Below the pieces are notes generated by a model. That model was not told the origin of the DNA, did not search any database, and saw only the letters and a list, made by a program, of their open reading frames with translations. A DNA stretch of 13,024 nt. Origin: Minisyncoccota bacterium. GTDB lineage: Bacteria > Patescibacteriota > Minisyncoccia > Phycocordibacterales > JAQTLZ01. Positions 1 through 5,073 of this stretch are shown here, piece after piece (position 1 is the stretch's first letter; every line of letters begins with the position of its first letter). The stretch is from assembly GCA_028710915.1 (NCBI GenBank), contig JAQTTF010000020.1, positions 1-13,024 on the forward strand, read 5' to 3'. The position numbers were made by a program, and so were the translations under genes.

Positions 1-912
1 CTCTGTTTCTGACTGAAGAGAAACTTCTGCGAGATCCGGCTGTACCAGAACTTTATCGAGAACAGATGTCCCATTGAATAGTGGCGCGATAGAAAAAGTA
101 TTTATGGTATTTGTCTCTTCTTTTCCATCACTTTTCGTCTGAATTTCCTCCACATTTGGAAAAGCGTCCAAGGAATTGTCAACACCCAACTGATCCCGCA
201 ACTCGGCATTAATATCGATAACAAGCGGTTCTTCGTCTACATAACCATCTTCGTTATCGAAAGAAGCTTCAACCTCTTCTGTATCGAAGTCGTCATCCAG
301 AGGAAGCCCCTCTTGTTCTGATTGCTCCTTTTTTTGATTTACATAATCAGAATATATAATACGATCGTCTTCTCCTTCGAGACGGGCGAATTTTACGTGC
401 AAATGACCTTCTCCATCAACATATTTGAATGTATGATAATGATCTTCATTAAGAGCCTTCTCCATCTCTCGAGCCACTTTTAAAAAGCTCTCGTCCTCCG
501 CATCCTCTGGCACTCGATCAGTGAGAGGCTCATCGGTCCCGACTTTACAAATTCTGCCGTTTTTTAAATACGTCTCCGGTCCTCCCTCATTTGCATCTTC
601 TTTTTTCCAATCCTTCCGCTTGCCACCATGCTCTCTCTTTATGAAACCCTTTATTTCTTTCTCTGTCCACGGCGTCTTTTGCTGACTTCTAGGAATTTCA
701 TTTTTTATCGATTTATTGTCTCCCTCTTCTTTTTTTGGTTCCTCTTTTGGCTTAGATTCGGGAGGAGTAAGCGCTTCAGGATCTGGAATTTTTCTTTCAC
801 CACTCAAAGGATCCCCACGATTTTCTCCACCTGGAGGAATTCCAAGAGTTTGATCCGTAGATCCGTTCATGACATCTTCTTCTGCAAGTATTTCAGGAGC
901 TTTTGGATTCAT
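1..912 (-). CDS. Acidic low-complexity protein of unknown function, partial (N-terminal 304 residues)
   Basis: I read an uninterrupted minus-strand frame from an ATG at 912 to the left edge, so the C-terminus lies outside the window. I do not recognise the family. Residues 1-80 look disordered, rich in Pro, Glu and Lys, with no signal peptide or membrane segment. Residues about 81-195 look more folded, with Trp82, Trp102 and a short stretch HYHTFKYVDGEGHLHVKF at 158-175. Residues 195-265 are very rich in Asp and Glu. The ATG lies 15 nt after the T-tract of an intrinsic terminator, with no Shine-Dalgarno sequence. A cobalamin-family riboswitch and a good promoter lie upstream on the same strand, so expression is probably controlled by a corrinoid. 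Nothing in the visible part resembles a B12 transporter, B12 enzyme or ribonucleotide reductase. The reading frame is well supported; the function is unknown. Confidence 0.8.
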   Translation of the reverse strand, partial: MNPKAPEILAEEDVMNGSTDQTLGIPPGGENRGDPLSGERKIPDPEALTPPESKPKEEPKKEEGDNKSIKNEIPRSQQKTPWTEKEIKGFIKREHGGKRKDWKKEDANEGGPETYLKNGRICKVGTDEPLTDRVPEDAEDESFLKVAREMEKALNEDHYHTFKYVDGEGHLHVKFARLEGEDDRIIYSDYVNQKKEQSEQEGLPLDDDFDTEEVEASFDNEDGYVDEEPLVIDINAELRDQLGVDNSLDAFPNVEEIQTKSDGKEETNTINTFSIAPLFNGTSVLDKVLVQPDLAEVSLQSETE

Positions 913-927
913 AAAAATTTTTAAGAC

Positions 928-954
928 AAAAAAATCCTTCTCGATGAAAGAAGG
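928..954 (-). terminator. Intrinsic terminator, expression platform of the riboswitch
   Basis: Read on the minus strand, the stem CCTTCT (954-949) pairs with AGAAGG (941-936) around a 7-nt loop. It is followed by one A and seven Ts (934-928). The hairpin lies between the riboswitch and the ATG at 912, the place expected for a transcription-attenuating platform. Its 5' arm can also pair with aptamer bases 1055-1047. Confidence 0.8.
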
Positions 955-1019
955 TGACGAAGAGGCGAAAGTTCGCACTCTTGTATCTCTCACTCCTTTA
1001 CTCGAGGACTGACGAAACA

Positions 1020-1152
1020 TACTTTCATTGCATGGTATTCGGACTTCCCTCTTTCGAGAGTTACCGCAGCGGTACTGTGCCGGACTTACACCGGACTTCC
1101 CCAACACAACGAAAAAAATTTTAAAAACAACGAGTCATATCCGGAAACTAAC
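1020..1152 (-). promoter_or_regulatory. Cobalamin-family riboswitch aptamer
   Basis: On the minus strand, about 1102-1033 matches the conserved core of cobalamin riboswitches. It has GGGGAAGTCCGGTGTAAGTC (1102-1083), where GGGAA and CCGGTG are hallmark bases; then a CCGG/CCGG stem; then CAGTACCGCTGCGGTAA, the counterpart of the consensus CCCGCnACTGT segment; a CTCT-CGAA-AGAG hairpin; and GGAAGTCCGAATACC, the counterpart of AGTCAGGATACC. A hairpin CATGC/GTATG follows directly. The 5' flank, which normally carries GGUGCC, is weak here, so the outer stems P1 and P2 are atypical and I cannot assign a subclass. The RNA lies between a promoter and a terminator upstream of the acidic protein gene. 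The outer limits are approximate. Confidence 0.85.
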
Positions 1153-1158
1153 ACTCTT

Positions 1159-1187
1159 ATTATATGCCCTGGCCAGACGAGTGCAAA
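1159..1187 (-). promoter_or_regulatory. Sigma70-type promoter of the riboswitch transcript
   Basis: Minus strand: TTTGCA (1187-1182), a 17-nt spacer and a perfect TATAAT (1164-1159). The predicted transcription start is near 1152, which gives a leader of about 240 nt containing the riboswitch and terminator. The promoter begins 27 nt beyond the stop of the upstream CYTH gene, so the downstream unit has its own transcription start. Confidence 0.75.
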
Positions 1188-1213
1188 CACAGGTCATTAC
1201 GTTTACCAGCATG

Positions 1214-1756
1214 TCAACCTTCTTTCGCCTTTAAAATCTGAAGATCATAGCCCAGAAACACCCGATCTTTTGAATTTACCCCGAGAGATGCCAGAAATTT
1301 GAACATTTCTTCCTGAATTTTCTCCGAATCCCCGTCCTCCACGAGACTTTCCATTTCGATAAACGAGCCAAGTTCTTCAATTTCATCGATGCAAATCTCA
1401 TAGGCTTGATAGTGCGCAGTTCGGAGAGTTTTATTCACACGAGTTCCCTCTTTATACCCAAGCATGGCTAAAATTCCCTCAATACCTTTTTTATTCGTCA
1501 CTTCTGTTTCATTTTCAAGTTTATCAAGCCCATTTTTTATTCTTTGTTTTGCGGTAAAAATAATTTTTGAGTTATTTTTCACCCGCACGCGCAAAAATAC
1601 TTCGTTTGAGTCATATTCTTTAAATGAGCCGACTTTCTTTGCATAGACCACATCACTTTGAGTTATCGGTTTTTCGAAAACGCACCCAAGCGATTCAAGC
1701 TTTTTCATCACCTCATCTTTATTTTTCAATCTTGCTTTTACTTCAATTTCTTTCAT
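1214..1756 (-). CDS. CYTH-domain protein (class IV adenylate cyclase / triphosphatase fold), copy 1
   Basis: This 180-residue protein starts with the CYTH signature ExExK: Glu3, Glu5 and Lys7 in MKEIEVKARL. Further hallmarks are FLRVRV, KIIFTAKQ and, towards the end, CIDEIEELGSFIEMES, where acidic residues of the tunnel-shaped active site lie. CYTH proteins bind triphosphate substrates with divalent metals; known members are inorganic or thiamine triphosphatases and class IV adenylate cyclases, and sequence alone does not decide which this is. I chose the ATG at 1756 because it puts the ExExK motif at the N-terminus, as is usual; an in-frame upstream ATG at 1822 would overlap the Nudix gene. 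The gene follows the Nudix stop by 4 nt, is last in the run, and has no Shine-Dalgarno sequence. Confidence 0.85.
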   Translation of the reverse strand: MKEIEVKARLKNKDEVMKKLESLGCVFEKPITQSDVVYAKKVGSFKEYDSNEVFLRVRVKNNSKIIFTAKQRIKNGLDKLENETEVTNKKGIEGILAMLGYKEGTRVNKTLRTAHYQAYEICIDEIEELGSFIEMESLVEDGDSEKIQEEMFKFLASLGVNSKDRVFLGYDLQILKAKEG

Positions 1757-1760
1757 AGTA

Positions 1761-2186
1761 TCAAGAATTAAAATAAACTCTTTTTTGCTTATAATTTTCC
1801 AAAATAATTCTTGACCCTTCAAAAAGCGGCTTCGGAAGATTATCAGGATAATACCAATCCCACATTCCGCTTTTTTCCGGTTCCATTACTTTTGGCTCTC
1901 CACTTGTCCACTCTGCCACCATTCCTATTTGCACATAGTGCCGAGGAACGTATATTTTAATTGTCCCAACCGAAACAAATTTTATATTTTTTATTTCAAT
2001 TCCGCATTCTTCGCGAACTTCTCTTGCGGCGCAATCCTCGAATGTTTCCATGTATTCAAGGTGTCCTCCGGGAAATTGATACTCTCCATTTCCGAAATGT
2101 CCTTTCCTTTCTCCCAGAAGGACTTTCCCGTCTTTAAATACGATTACTCCCATCCCAACTTTCGGCTTTAATTCAGAATCGGTCAT
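1761..2186 (-). CDS. Nudix hydrolase, NUDT15/MutT-like nucleotide pyrophosphatase
   Basis: The 141-residue protein has a complete Nudix box Gx5Ex7REVxEExGI: Gly41, Glu47, Arg55-Glu56, Glu59-Glu60 and Gly62, where the acidic residues bind Mg2+. The preceding segments GVIVFKDGKVLLGERKG and FPGGHLEY resemble the NUDT15/MTH2-like group, which hydrolyses nucleoside triphosphates, including modified ones, to monophosphates and pyrophosphate. A nucleotide-pool cleaning role is therefore an inference; the exact substrate cannot be read from the sequence. It is cytosolic, with no signal or membrane segment. It lies 10 nt after one CYTH gene and 4 nt before another, clearly in one transcription unit. 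The length is normal for a single-domain Nudix enzyme. Confidence 0.9.
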   Translation of the reverse strand: MTDSELKPKVGMGVIVFKDGKVLLGERKGHFGNGEYQFPGGHLEYMETFEDCAAREVREECGIEIKNIKFVSVGTIKIYVPRHYVQIGMVAEWTSGEPKVMEPEKSGMWDWYYPDNLPKPLFEGSRIILENYKQKRVYFNS

Positions 2187-2196
2187 AAAAATGAAA

Positions 2197-2742
2197 TTAA
2201 AACTTCATATTAAACCAATCAAGTTTATAGACATCATTGATAAGAATCCGCTCACCTTTCGCCCAGGTTTTGTTTTTCTCAAGTCCAAGCATCTTGATCG
2301 CTTCATTTACATGATCCTCACTACTCCCTTCGATTTCCAGATATGCAGGCATTTGAGGATATTGATCAATATCAAACACCCAATCCCTCAATACATATGA
2401 GATTCGGTCCTTTTCTTGATGGCCGTAAAGCTCCAGGCCAAGCTCAAGAAATAAATCTGCAAGTTTTTCAGACTCTTCCAGATTAAAATTAATTTCTTTG
2501 TGTTTGCGGGCAGTCCCCAGAATTTCCGATTTGGCTTTCCATGTCACCTCGCGTTTCCCCTCTGAATTCTGTCTTATTCGAAGAAACCACGGATCGTCTC
2601 CGGAATGTGTGAGCCCCCTTGGACCAAACCAATCGACAATGAGCCGAGTTTCTTTCGTCTTTTTCGCTCCAAACTTTTTAAGCCTCGCAATTAAATCAGA
2701 ACTCTCAATATCTAAGACCTTTGTTTCAATTTCGTGTGCCAT
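2197..2742 (-). CDS. CYTH-domain protein (class IV adenylate cyclase / triphosphatase fold), copy 2
   Basis: This 181-residue protein carries ExExK at the N-terminus (Glu4, Glu6, Lys8 in MAHEIETKVL), then FLRIRQ, VTWKAKS and near the end VFDIDQYPQMPAYLEIEG. This last element, DIDxYPxxPxYLEIE, is typical of CyaB-like CYTH proteins. It is about the same length as the CYTH protein two genes downstream but clearly diverged from it: it has an extra WFGPRG segment and the long-form C-terminal motif. The two are probably not redundant. The ATG is one base after the stop of the HIT gene, which suggests translational coupling. The natural substrate (inorganic triphosphate, thiamine triphosphate, ATP or another) is undetermined. 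Confidence 0.87.
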   Translation of the reverse strand: MAHEIETKVLDIESSDLIARLKKFGAKKTKETRLIVDWFGPRGLTHSGDDPWFLRIRQNSEGKREVTWKAKSEILGTARKHKEINFNLEESEKLADLFLELGLELYGHQEKDRISYVLRDWVFDIDQYPQMPAYLEIEGSSEDHVNEAIKMLGLEKNKTWAKGERILINDVYKLDWFNMKF

Positions 2743-2743
2743 T

Positions 2744-3187
2744 TTATTTTATTTCGTTTTTAATCAGATCCGAAACTTCTTTTAATTCCGCTTGCGGACT
2801 TACTGGCATTTTTCCAGTGCGATACAAGAATTTTCTCGGTTCATATTCTGTAATACCGGTGTCACCAATTTTTCTTGGGAGCATCTGAAGATGGATATGC
2901 GGCACATCTTGCCCGACCAGCTTGCCTTCATTCCATGCGTAATTAAATCCCTCTGCTTGAAATACTTTTATGAGTGCTGGCTTTAATTTCTTTCGTAAAT
3001 CAAAAAGAGCTATGATTTCTTTTTCTGTAAGATCATCGAATGTTGCTACGCACCGGATCGGACAAATAAGCATGTGGCCTGGAACAATCGGAAGGTTTGT
3101 AGGAAACGCCCAGGCATATTCGTTTCTTACTGTTTCCCTCTCTCTGTTTGCAGGAATCTCGCAAAAAGCACAGCGTATTTTTTCCAT
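2744..3187 (-). CDS. HIT-superfamily protein, HxHxQ (GalT/Ap4A-phosphorylase-like) variant
   Basis: This is a 147-residue protein with a histidine-triad domain. The active-site string is DVPHIHLQMLPR (His97, His99, Gln101). The third position is Gln rather than His, as in the GalT and Ap4A-phosphorylase branch, where the middle His carries the nucleotidyl intermediate. The N-terminal CAFC pair (Cys6, Cys9) resembles the zinc-binding start of many HIT proteins. The segment NLPIVPGHMLICPIR is the usual substrate-pocket strand, but the following His common in the family is Cys46 here. I prefer the ATG at 3187 to the in-frame ATG at 3244, because the extra residues match no family N-terminus and would overlap the divergent promoter region. 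It heads the HIT-CYTH-Nudix-CYTH run. It may be a nucleotide hydrolase or transferase. Confidence 0.87.
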   Translation of the reverse strand: MEKIRCAFCEIPANRERETVRNEYAWAFPTNLPIVPGHMLICPIRCVATFDDLTEKEIIALFDLRKKLKPALIKVFQAEGFNYAWNEGKLVGQDVPHIHLQMLPRKIGDTGITEYEPRKFLYRTGKMPVSPQAELKEVSDLIKNEIK

Positions 3188-3200
3188 CAGATAAGTATAC
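3188..3200 (-). promoter_or_regulatory. Candidate leaderless -10 element for the HIT operon
   Basis: On the minus strand, GTATACTTATCTG directly precedes the ATG. TATACT (3199-3194) is a 5/6 match to TATAAT, and the spacing of 6 nt to ATG would put the transcription start on the A of the start codon. No convincing -35 hexamer and no Shine-Dalgarno sequence are visible. The gene at 4160 has almost the same sequence before its ATG. Confidence 0.5.
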
Positions 3201-3246
3201 AAAAAATTCAAAAAAGAGTCGCCAAGTGGTAAGCTTATGGGCACGT

Positions 3247-3813
3247 ATGGAAGATTCTGACCTTTCTATCATAGAGCAAGCTCTCGAGGGTGATACAAAT
3301 GCATTTGAAATCCTCGTGCAAAGACACCTCAAACTTGTCTACAATTTCGTCTACCAACTTTCCGGAAATGCAGACGAAGCAAATGACATTACCCAAGAAG
3401 TTTTTGTAAAAATATGGAAAAATCTAAAAAAATTCGATCCAAAACAAAATTTTAGGACGTGGATCTTTTCAATTGCCAGAAATACTACAATCGACTACTT
3501 CAGAAAAAAGAAAAGCATTCCGTTTGGAGATATGGAGATTGGAGAAGATACTTCGTTTGAAGATTCTCTTGCCGACGATGAGATGCTGCCCGATGAAGTT
3601 TTTGAACAGAAAGAAATCGGTACTTTTCTTGAAAAAACCCTTCAGACACTGTCTCTTGAAGAAAGGACGATTATTCTTCTCCATGACAAGGAAGACCTGA
3701 CTTTTGAAGAGATGGGGAAAATTCTCCACAAGCCTATGAATACAGTCAAAAGCCAGTATCGCCGAGCAATCATAAACTTTAGAAAACATATTATTAAACC
3801 AAGACATAACTAA
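3247..3813 (+). CDS. ECF-type RNA polymerase sigma factor
   Basis: This 188-residue protein has the two-domain layout of extracytoplasmic-function sigma factors. Region 2 spans about residues 20-88, with NADEANDITQEVFVKIWKNL (core binding and -10 recognition) and FRTWIFSIARN. An acidic linker follows at about 95-125. Region 4 spans about 128-183, with LSLEERTIILLHDKEDLTFE leading into the helix-turn-helix around 151-175 that recognises -35 DNA. I chose the ATG at 3247 because it begins just before region 2; the open frame extends upstream to 3148 but those residues overlap the divergent HIT gene and look unrelated. It is divergent from the HIT operon with 59 nt between the starts. The following gene on the strand encodes a small membrane protein, so an envelope signal is plausible. 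No anti-sigma motif is recognised nearby. Confidence 0.93.
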   Translation: MEDSDLSIIEQALEGDTNAFEILVQRHLKLVYNFVYQLSGNADEANDITQEVFVKIWKNLKKFDPKQNFRTWIFSIARNTTIDYFRKKKSIPFGDMEIGEDTSFEDSLADDEMLPDEVFEQKEIGTFLEKTLQTLSLEERTIILLHDKEDLTFEEMGKILHKPMNTVKSQYRRAIINFRKHIIKPRHN

Positions 3814-3837
3814 TTCAGAAAAGTATTCCGCACGAGA

Positions 3838-3999
3838 GCGAATAACAACTTTTCGGAAACATCGCGGAAGCTCACGGGCATGGTCTGTCAACGACCCCGC
3901 CATGAAATAGGCGGGGCTCATTGACAGCCGTGAGCTGAGCGCGAGGAAAGTTTTCTCGCAGGGAAAACTATTCTGTTTTCCGAAAAGTTCGTTATGAGC
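3838..3999. other. Large nested inverted-repeat element, possible structured RNA
   Basis: An outer stem pairs AACTTTTCGGAAAC (3847-3860) with GTTTTCCGAAAAGTT (3975-3989) and extends through AATAAC/GTTAT. Inside is a long hairpin with three stems on one axis: AGCTCACGG (3869-3877) with 3928-3936, CTGTCAA (3885-3891) with 3921-3927, and CCCCGCC (3895-3901) with 3910-3916, around an 8-nt loop. On the 3' side of the central open region, two further hairpins can form, 3941-3959 and 3962-3981. The second competes with the outer stem for bases 3975-3981. The overall plan is closing stem, asymmetric bubble and terminal stem, which recalls 6S RNA, but I see no sequence match. It could instead be a MITE-like hairpin element or part of a long sigma-gene 3' UTR. 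No coding frame with family features is present. Confidence 0.6.
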
Positions 4000-4002
4000 G
4001 TC

Positions 4003-4106
4003 TTTGCACCAAAGAAAAACTTAGGTGCGTAATACCTAAAGGAGGCTCTGTGAGCCTTCGGAAGGTCGACTTTTACAAAGGTTCGACAAAAATGAGATTG
4101 CCGAAC
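4003..4106. other. Run of short hairpins in the gene-free stretch after the sigma factor
   Basis: Several small stems follow the large element: CTTTG/CAAAG (4003-4014 area), TTAGGT/ACCTAA (4021-4039), AGGCTC/GAGCCT (4043-4057), CCTT/AAGG (about 4055-4065) and GGTTCG/CGAACC (4080-4106). The 9-mer TGCACCAAA occurs at 4005-4013 and again at 4122-4130, in the loop side of the last hairpin. I see no gene here. Whether this belongs to the same RNA as 3838-3999 is unclear. Confidence 0.4.
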
Positions 4107-4111
4107 CAAAA

Positions 4112-4145
4112 GATAAAGGGGTGCACCAAAATGCGCCCTTTTATC
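4112..4145 (+). terminator. Strong 14-bp hairpin, possible terminator
   Basis: GATAAAGGGGTGCA (4112-4125) pairs along its full length, with two G-T pairs, with TGCGCCCTTTTATC (4132-4145) around the loop CCAAAA. The four Ts at the 3' side could serve as a short U-tract for plus-strand transcripts from the sigma gene. On the minus strand the hairpin is followed by TTTATCTTTT. The stem ends one base before a candidate -10 box, so it would separate upstream transcription from the next operon. The U-tract is weak and partly inside the stem. Confidence 0.45.
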
Positions 4146-4146
4146 G

Positions 4147-4159
4147 TATACTTATATGA
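4147..4159 (+). promoter_or_regulatory. Candidate leaderless -10 element for the export operon
   Basis: TATACT at 4147-4152 ends 7 nt before the ATG at 4160. The string GTATACTTATATGA is nearly identical to the one before the HIT gene (GTATACTTATCTGA on the other strand). There is no Shine-Dalgarno sequence, and the position of a -35 box would fall inside the 4112-4145 hairpin. Confidence 0.45.
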
Positions 4160-4558
4160 ATGAAAAGTTATAGAAATCTTTTTAATAATCTCGAGGAAAA
4201 AATTCCTTCAGAAAACTTGAAGCTCACCATAATCAAAGAAGTGAGACATATTGAAAATCGAAAAATAAAAACTCGATTTATATTTTCAGTGACCCTGCTC
4301 GTTGCATCTCTTGGGGGGATTGTCGAGGCTTTCGTGCAGTTTGTCCAGCACTCAAATCAATCTGGATTCTCCCAGTATGCCTCGCTCCTTTTTTCAGATA
4401 ACTCTGTTTTCTTTTCATATTGGAAAGATCTCGGGCTTTCACTCGTCGAATCTCTCCCGCTTGTAAGCACAGTGCTTCTTCTAGGAGTCGTACTCGTCTT
4501 CTTGTGGTCTGGAGCGCGAACACTTAAATACGGCCGCGGAGCATTTTTAACAGCTTAA
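4160..4558 (+). CDS. Small two-TM membrane protein of unknown function
   Basis: This 132-residue protein has a basic, hydrophilic N-terminus of about 40 residues, a first hydrophobic segment at about 40-63 (FIFSVTLLVASLGGIVEAFV), a loop of about 33 residues and a second hydrophobic segment at about 97-118. A short basic tail follows. The positive N-terminal part suggests that both ends are cytoplasmic. I do not recognise the family. It is the first gene after the ECF sigma factor and heads a tightly spaced run leading to the MacAB-like transporter. Being a small membrane protein next to an ECF sigma gene, it could be an anti-sigma factor, but no ZAS/HxxxCxxC motif is present and the 346-nt structured gap argues for separate transcription. 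A tandem TTAACAGC repeat covers its stop codon. Confidence 0.8.
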   Translation: MKSYRNLFNNLEEKIPSENLKLTIIKEVRHIENRKIKTRFIFSVTLLVASLGGIVEAFVQFVQHSNQSGFSQYASLLFSDNSVFFSYWKDLGLSLVESLPLVSTVLLLGVVLVFLWSGARTLKYGRGAFLTA

Positions 4559-4565
4559 CAGCTTA
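4547..4565. repeat. Tandem 8-bp repeat over the stop codon of the membrane protein gene
   Basis: TTAACAGC occurs twice in a row (4547-4554 and 4555-4562), followed by a partial third unit, TTA. The in-frame TAA stop at 4556-4558 lies in the second copy. Slippage here would alter the C-terminus of the two-TM protein or its spacing to the next gene. Confidence 0.6.
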
Positions 4566-4571
4566 TTTTTT

Positions 4572-5072
4572 ATGGATATTAAAGAGGTTTATGAATCTAA
4601 AAAGGCGCGCCATATTTTTTTTGGTATTTGTATAGCTATTATTGCTCTCCTTATTTTCCAAGCGGGAATATTTGTAGGCTTTAAAAAAGCTGAATTTTCA
4701 GAGCAGTTGGGAGAAAATTATTACCAAGCGTTTGGCACGTCCTCTCGCGGACCAGTAGGGTTCTTCCGAGAAGACATCGCTGGCGGACACGGAGCATCAG
4801 GAAAAATCGTCCGTATCAATCTGCCGACGCTTGTGATATCGAACTCAGATAACACGGAAAAGGTCATTATCATTACCGACGATACTCTGATCCGACGTTT
4901 CCGAGATCAAATTGCAGCGACTGATATTAAAGTCGGAGATTTGGCGATCGTGCTCGGAGAACCTGACACTAAGGGACAGATCTCGGCAAAACTTATCCGA
5001 CTTCTTCCCCCGCCGCCCTCTCTTTCTCCATCGCCTAAATTAGGCACAACGACTAATACAACGAATCAATAA
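4572..5072 (+). CDS. Membrane-anchored DUF5666-like protein
   Basis: This 166-residue protein has a short cytoplasmic start and one N-terminal membrane segment (about 14-36, HIFFGICIAIIALLIFQAGI). An extracytoplasmic domain follows at about 73-146, with the pattern GASGKIVRINLPTLVIS...VGDLAIVLGEPD...GQISAKLIRLL. This resembles the small beta-rich DUF5666 (OB-like) domain: a GxV start, a 'TxIxxxDLKVGDxVxVxG' core and a closing strand. The C-terminus is a Pro/Ser then Thr/Asn-rich tail (PPPPSLSPSP). It lies 13 nt after the two-TM protein and one base before the MacA-like adaptor, so it is very probably co-transcribed with the exporter. The biochemical role of these domains is not established. 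A second protein of the same design ends the operon. Confidence 0.82.
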   Translation: MDIKEVYESKKARHIFFGICIAIIALLIFQAGIFVGFKKAEFSEQLGENYYQAFGTSSRGPVGFFREDIAGGHGASGKIVRINLPTLVISNSDNTEKVIIITDDTLIRRFRDQIAATDIKVGDLAIVLGEPDTKGQISAKLIRLLPPPPSLSPSPKLGTTTNTTNQ

Positions 5073-5073
5073 T

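Noticed and set aside
628..924. Plus-strand open frame of 98 residues, Phe-rich
   Set aside because: It is antisense to the acidic protein frame and its Phe/Leu-rich composition mirrors the Lys/Glu codons of that gene.
1189..1217. Perfect TTGACA (1217-1212, minus strand) as an alternative -35
   Set aside because: The hexamer 17 nt downstream is ACCTGT, a poor -10; the TTTGCA-17-TATAAT pair fits better.
1028..1234. Plus-strand open frame of 68 residues
   Set aside because: It is antisense to the riboswitch and its promoter; the conserved RNA bases explain the sequence better.
3469..3921. Minus-strand open frame of 150 residues across the sigma gene end and hairpins
   Set aside because: It is antisense to a clear sigma-factor gene and has no family features.
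3918..4109. Minus-strand open frame of 63 residues in the structured gap
   Set aside because: It runs through inverted repeats, has no recognisable motif and no start signal; the palindromes explain its openness.
3936..4110. RNase P RNA, tmRNA or tRNA in the structured gap
   Set aside because: GAGGAAAG and GGTTCGA strings look suggestive, but neighbouring conserved bases, the cloverleaf or the tmRNA ends are missing.
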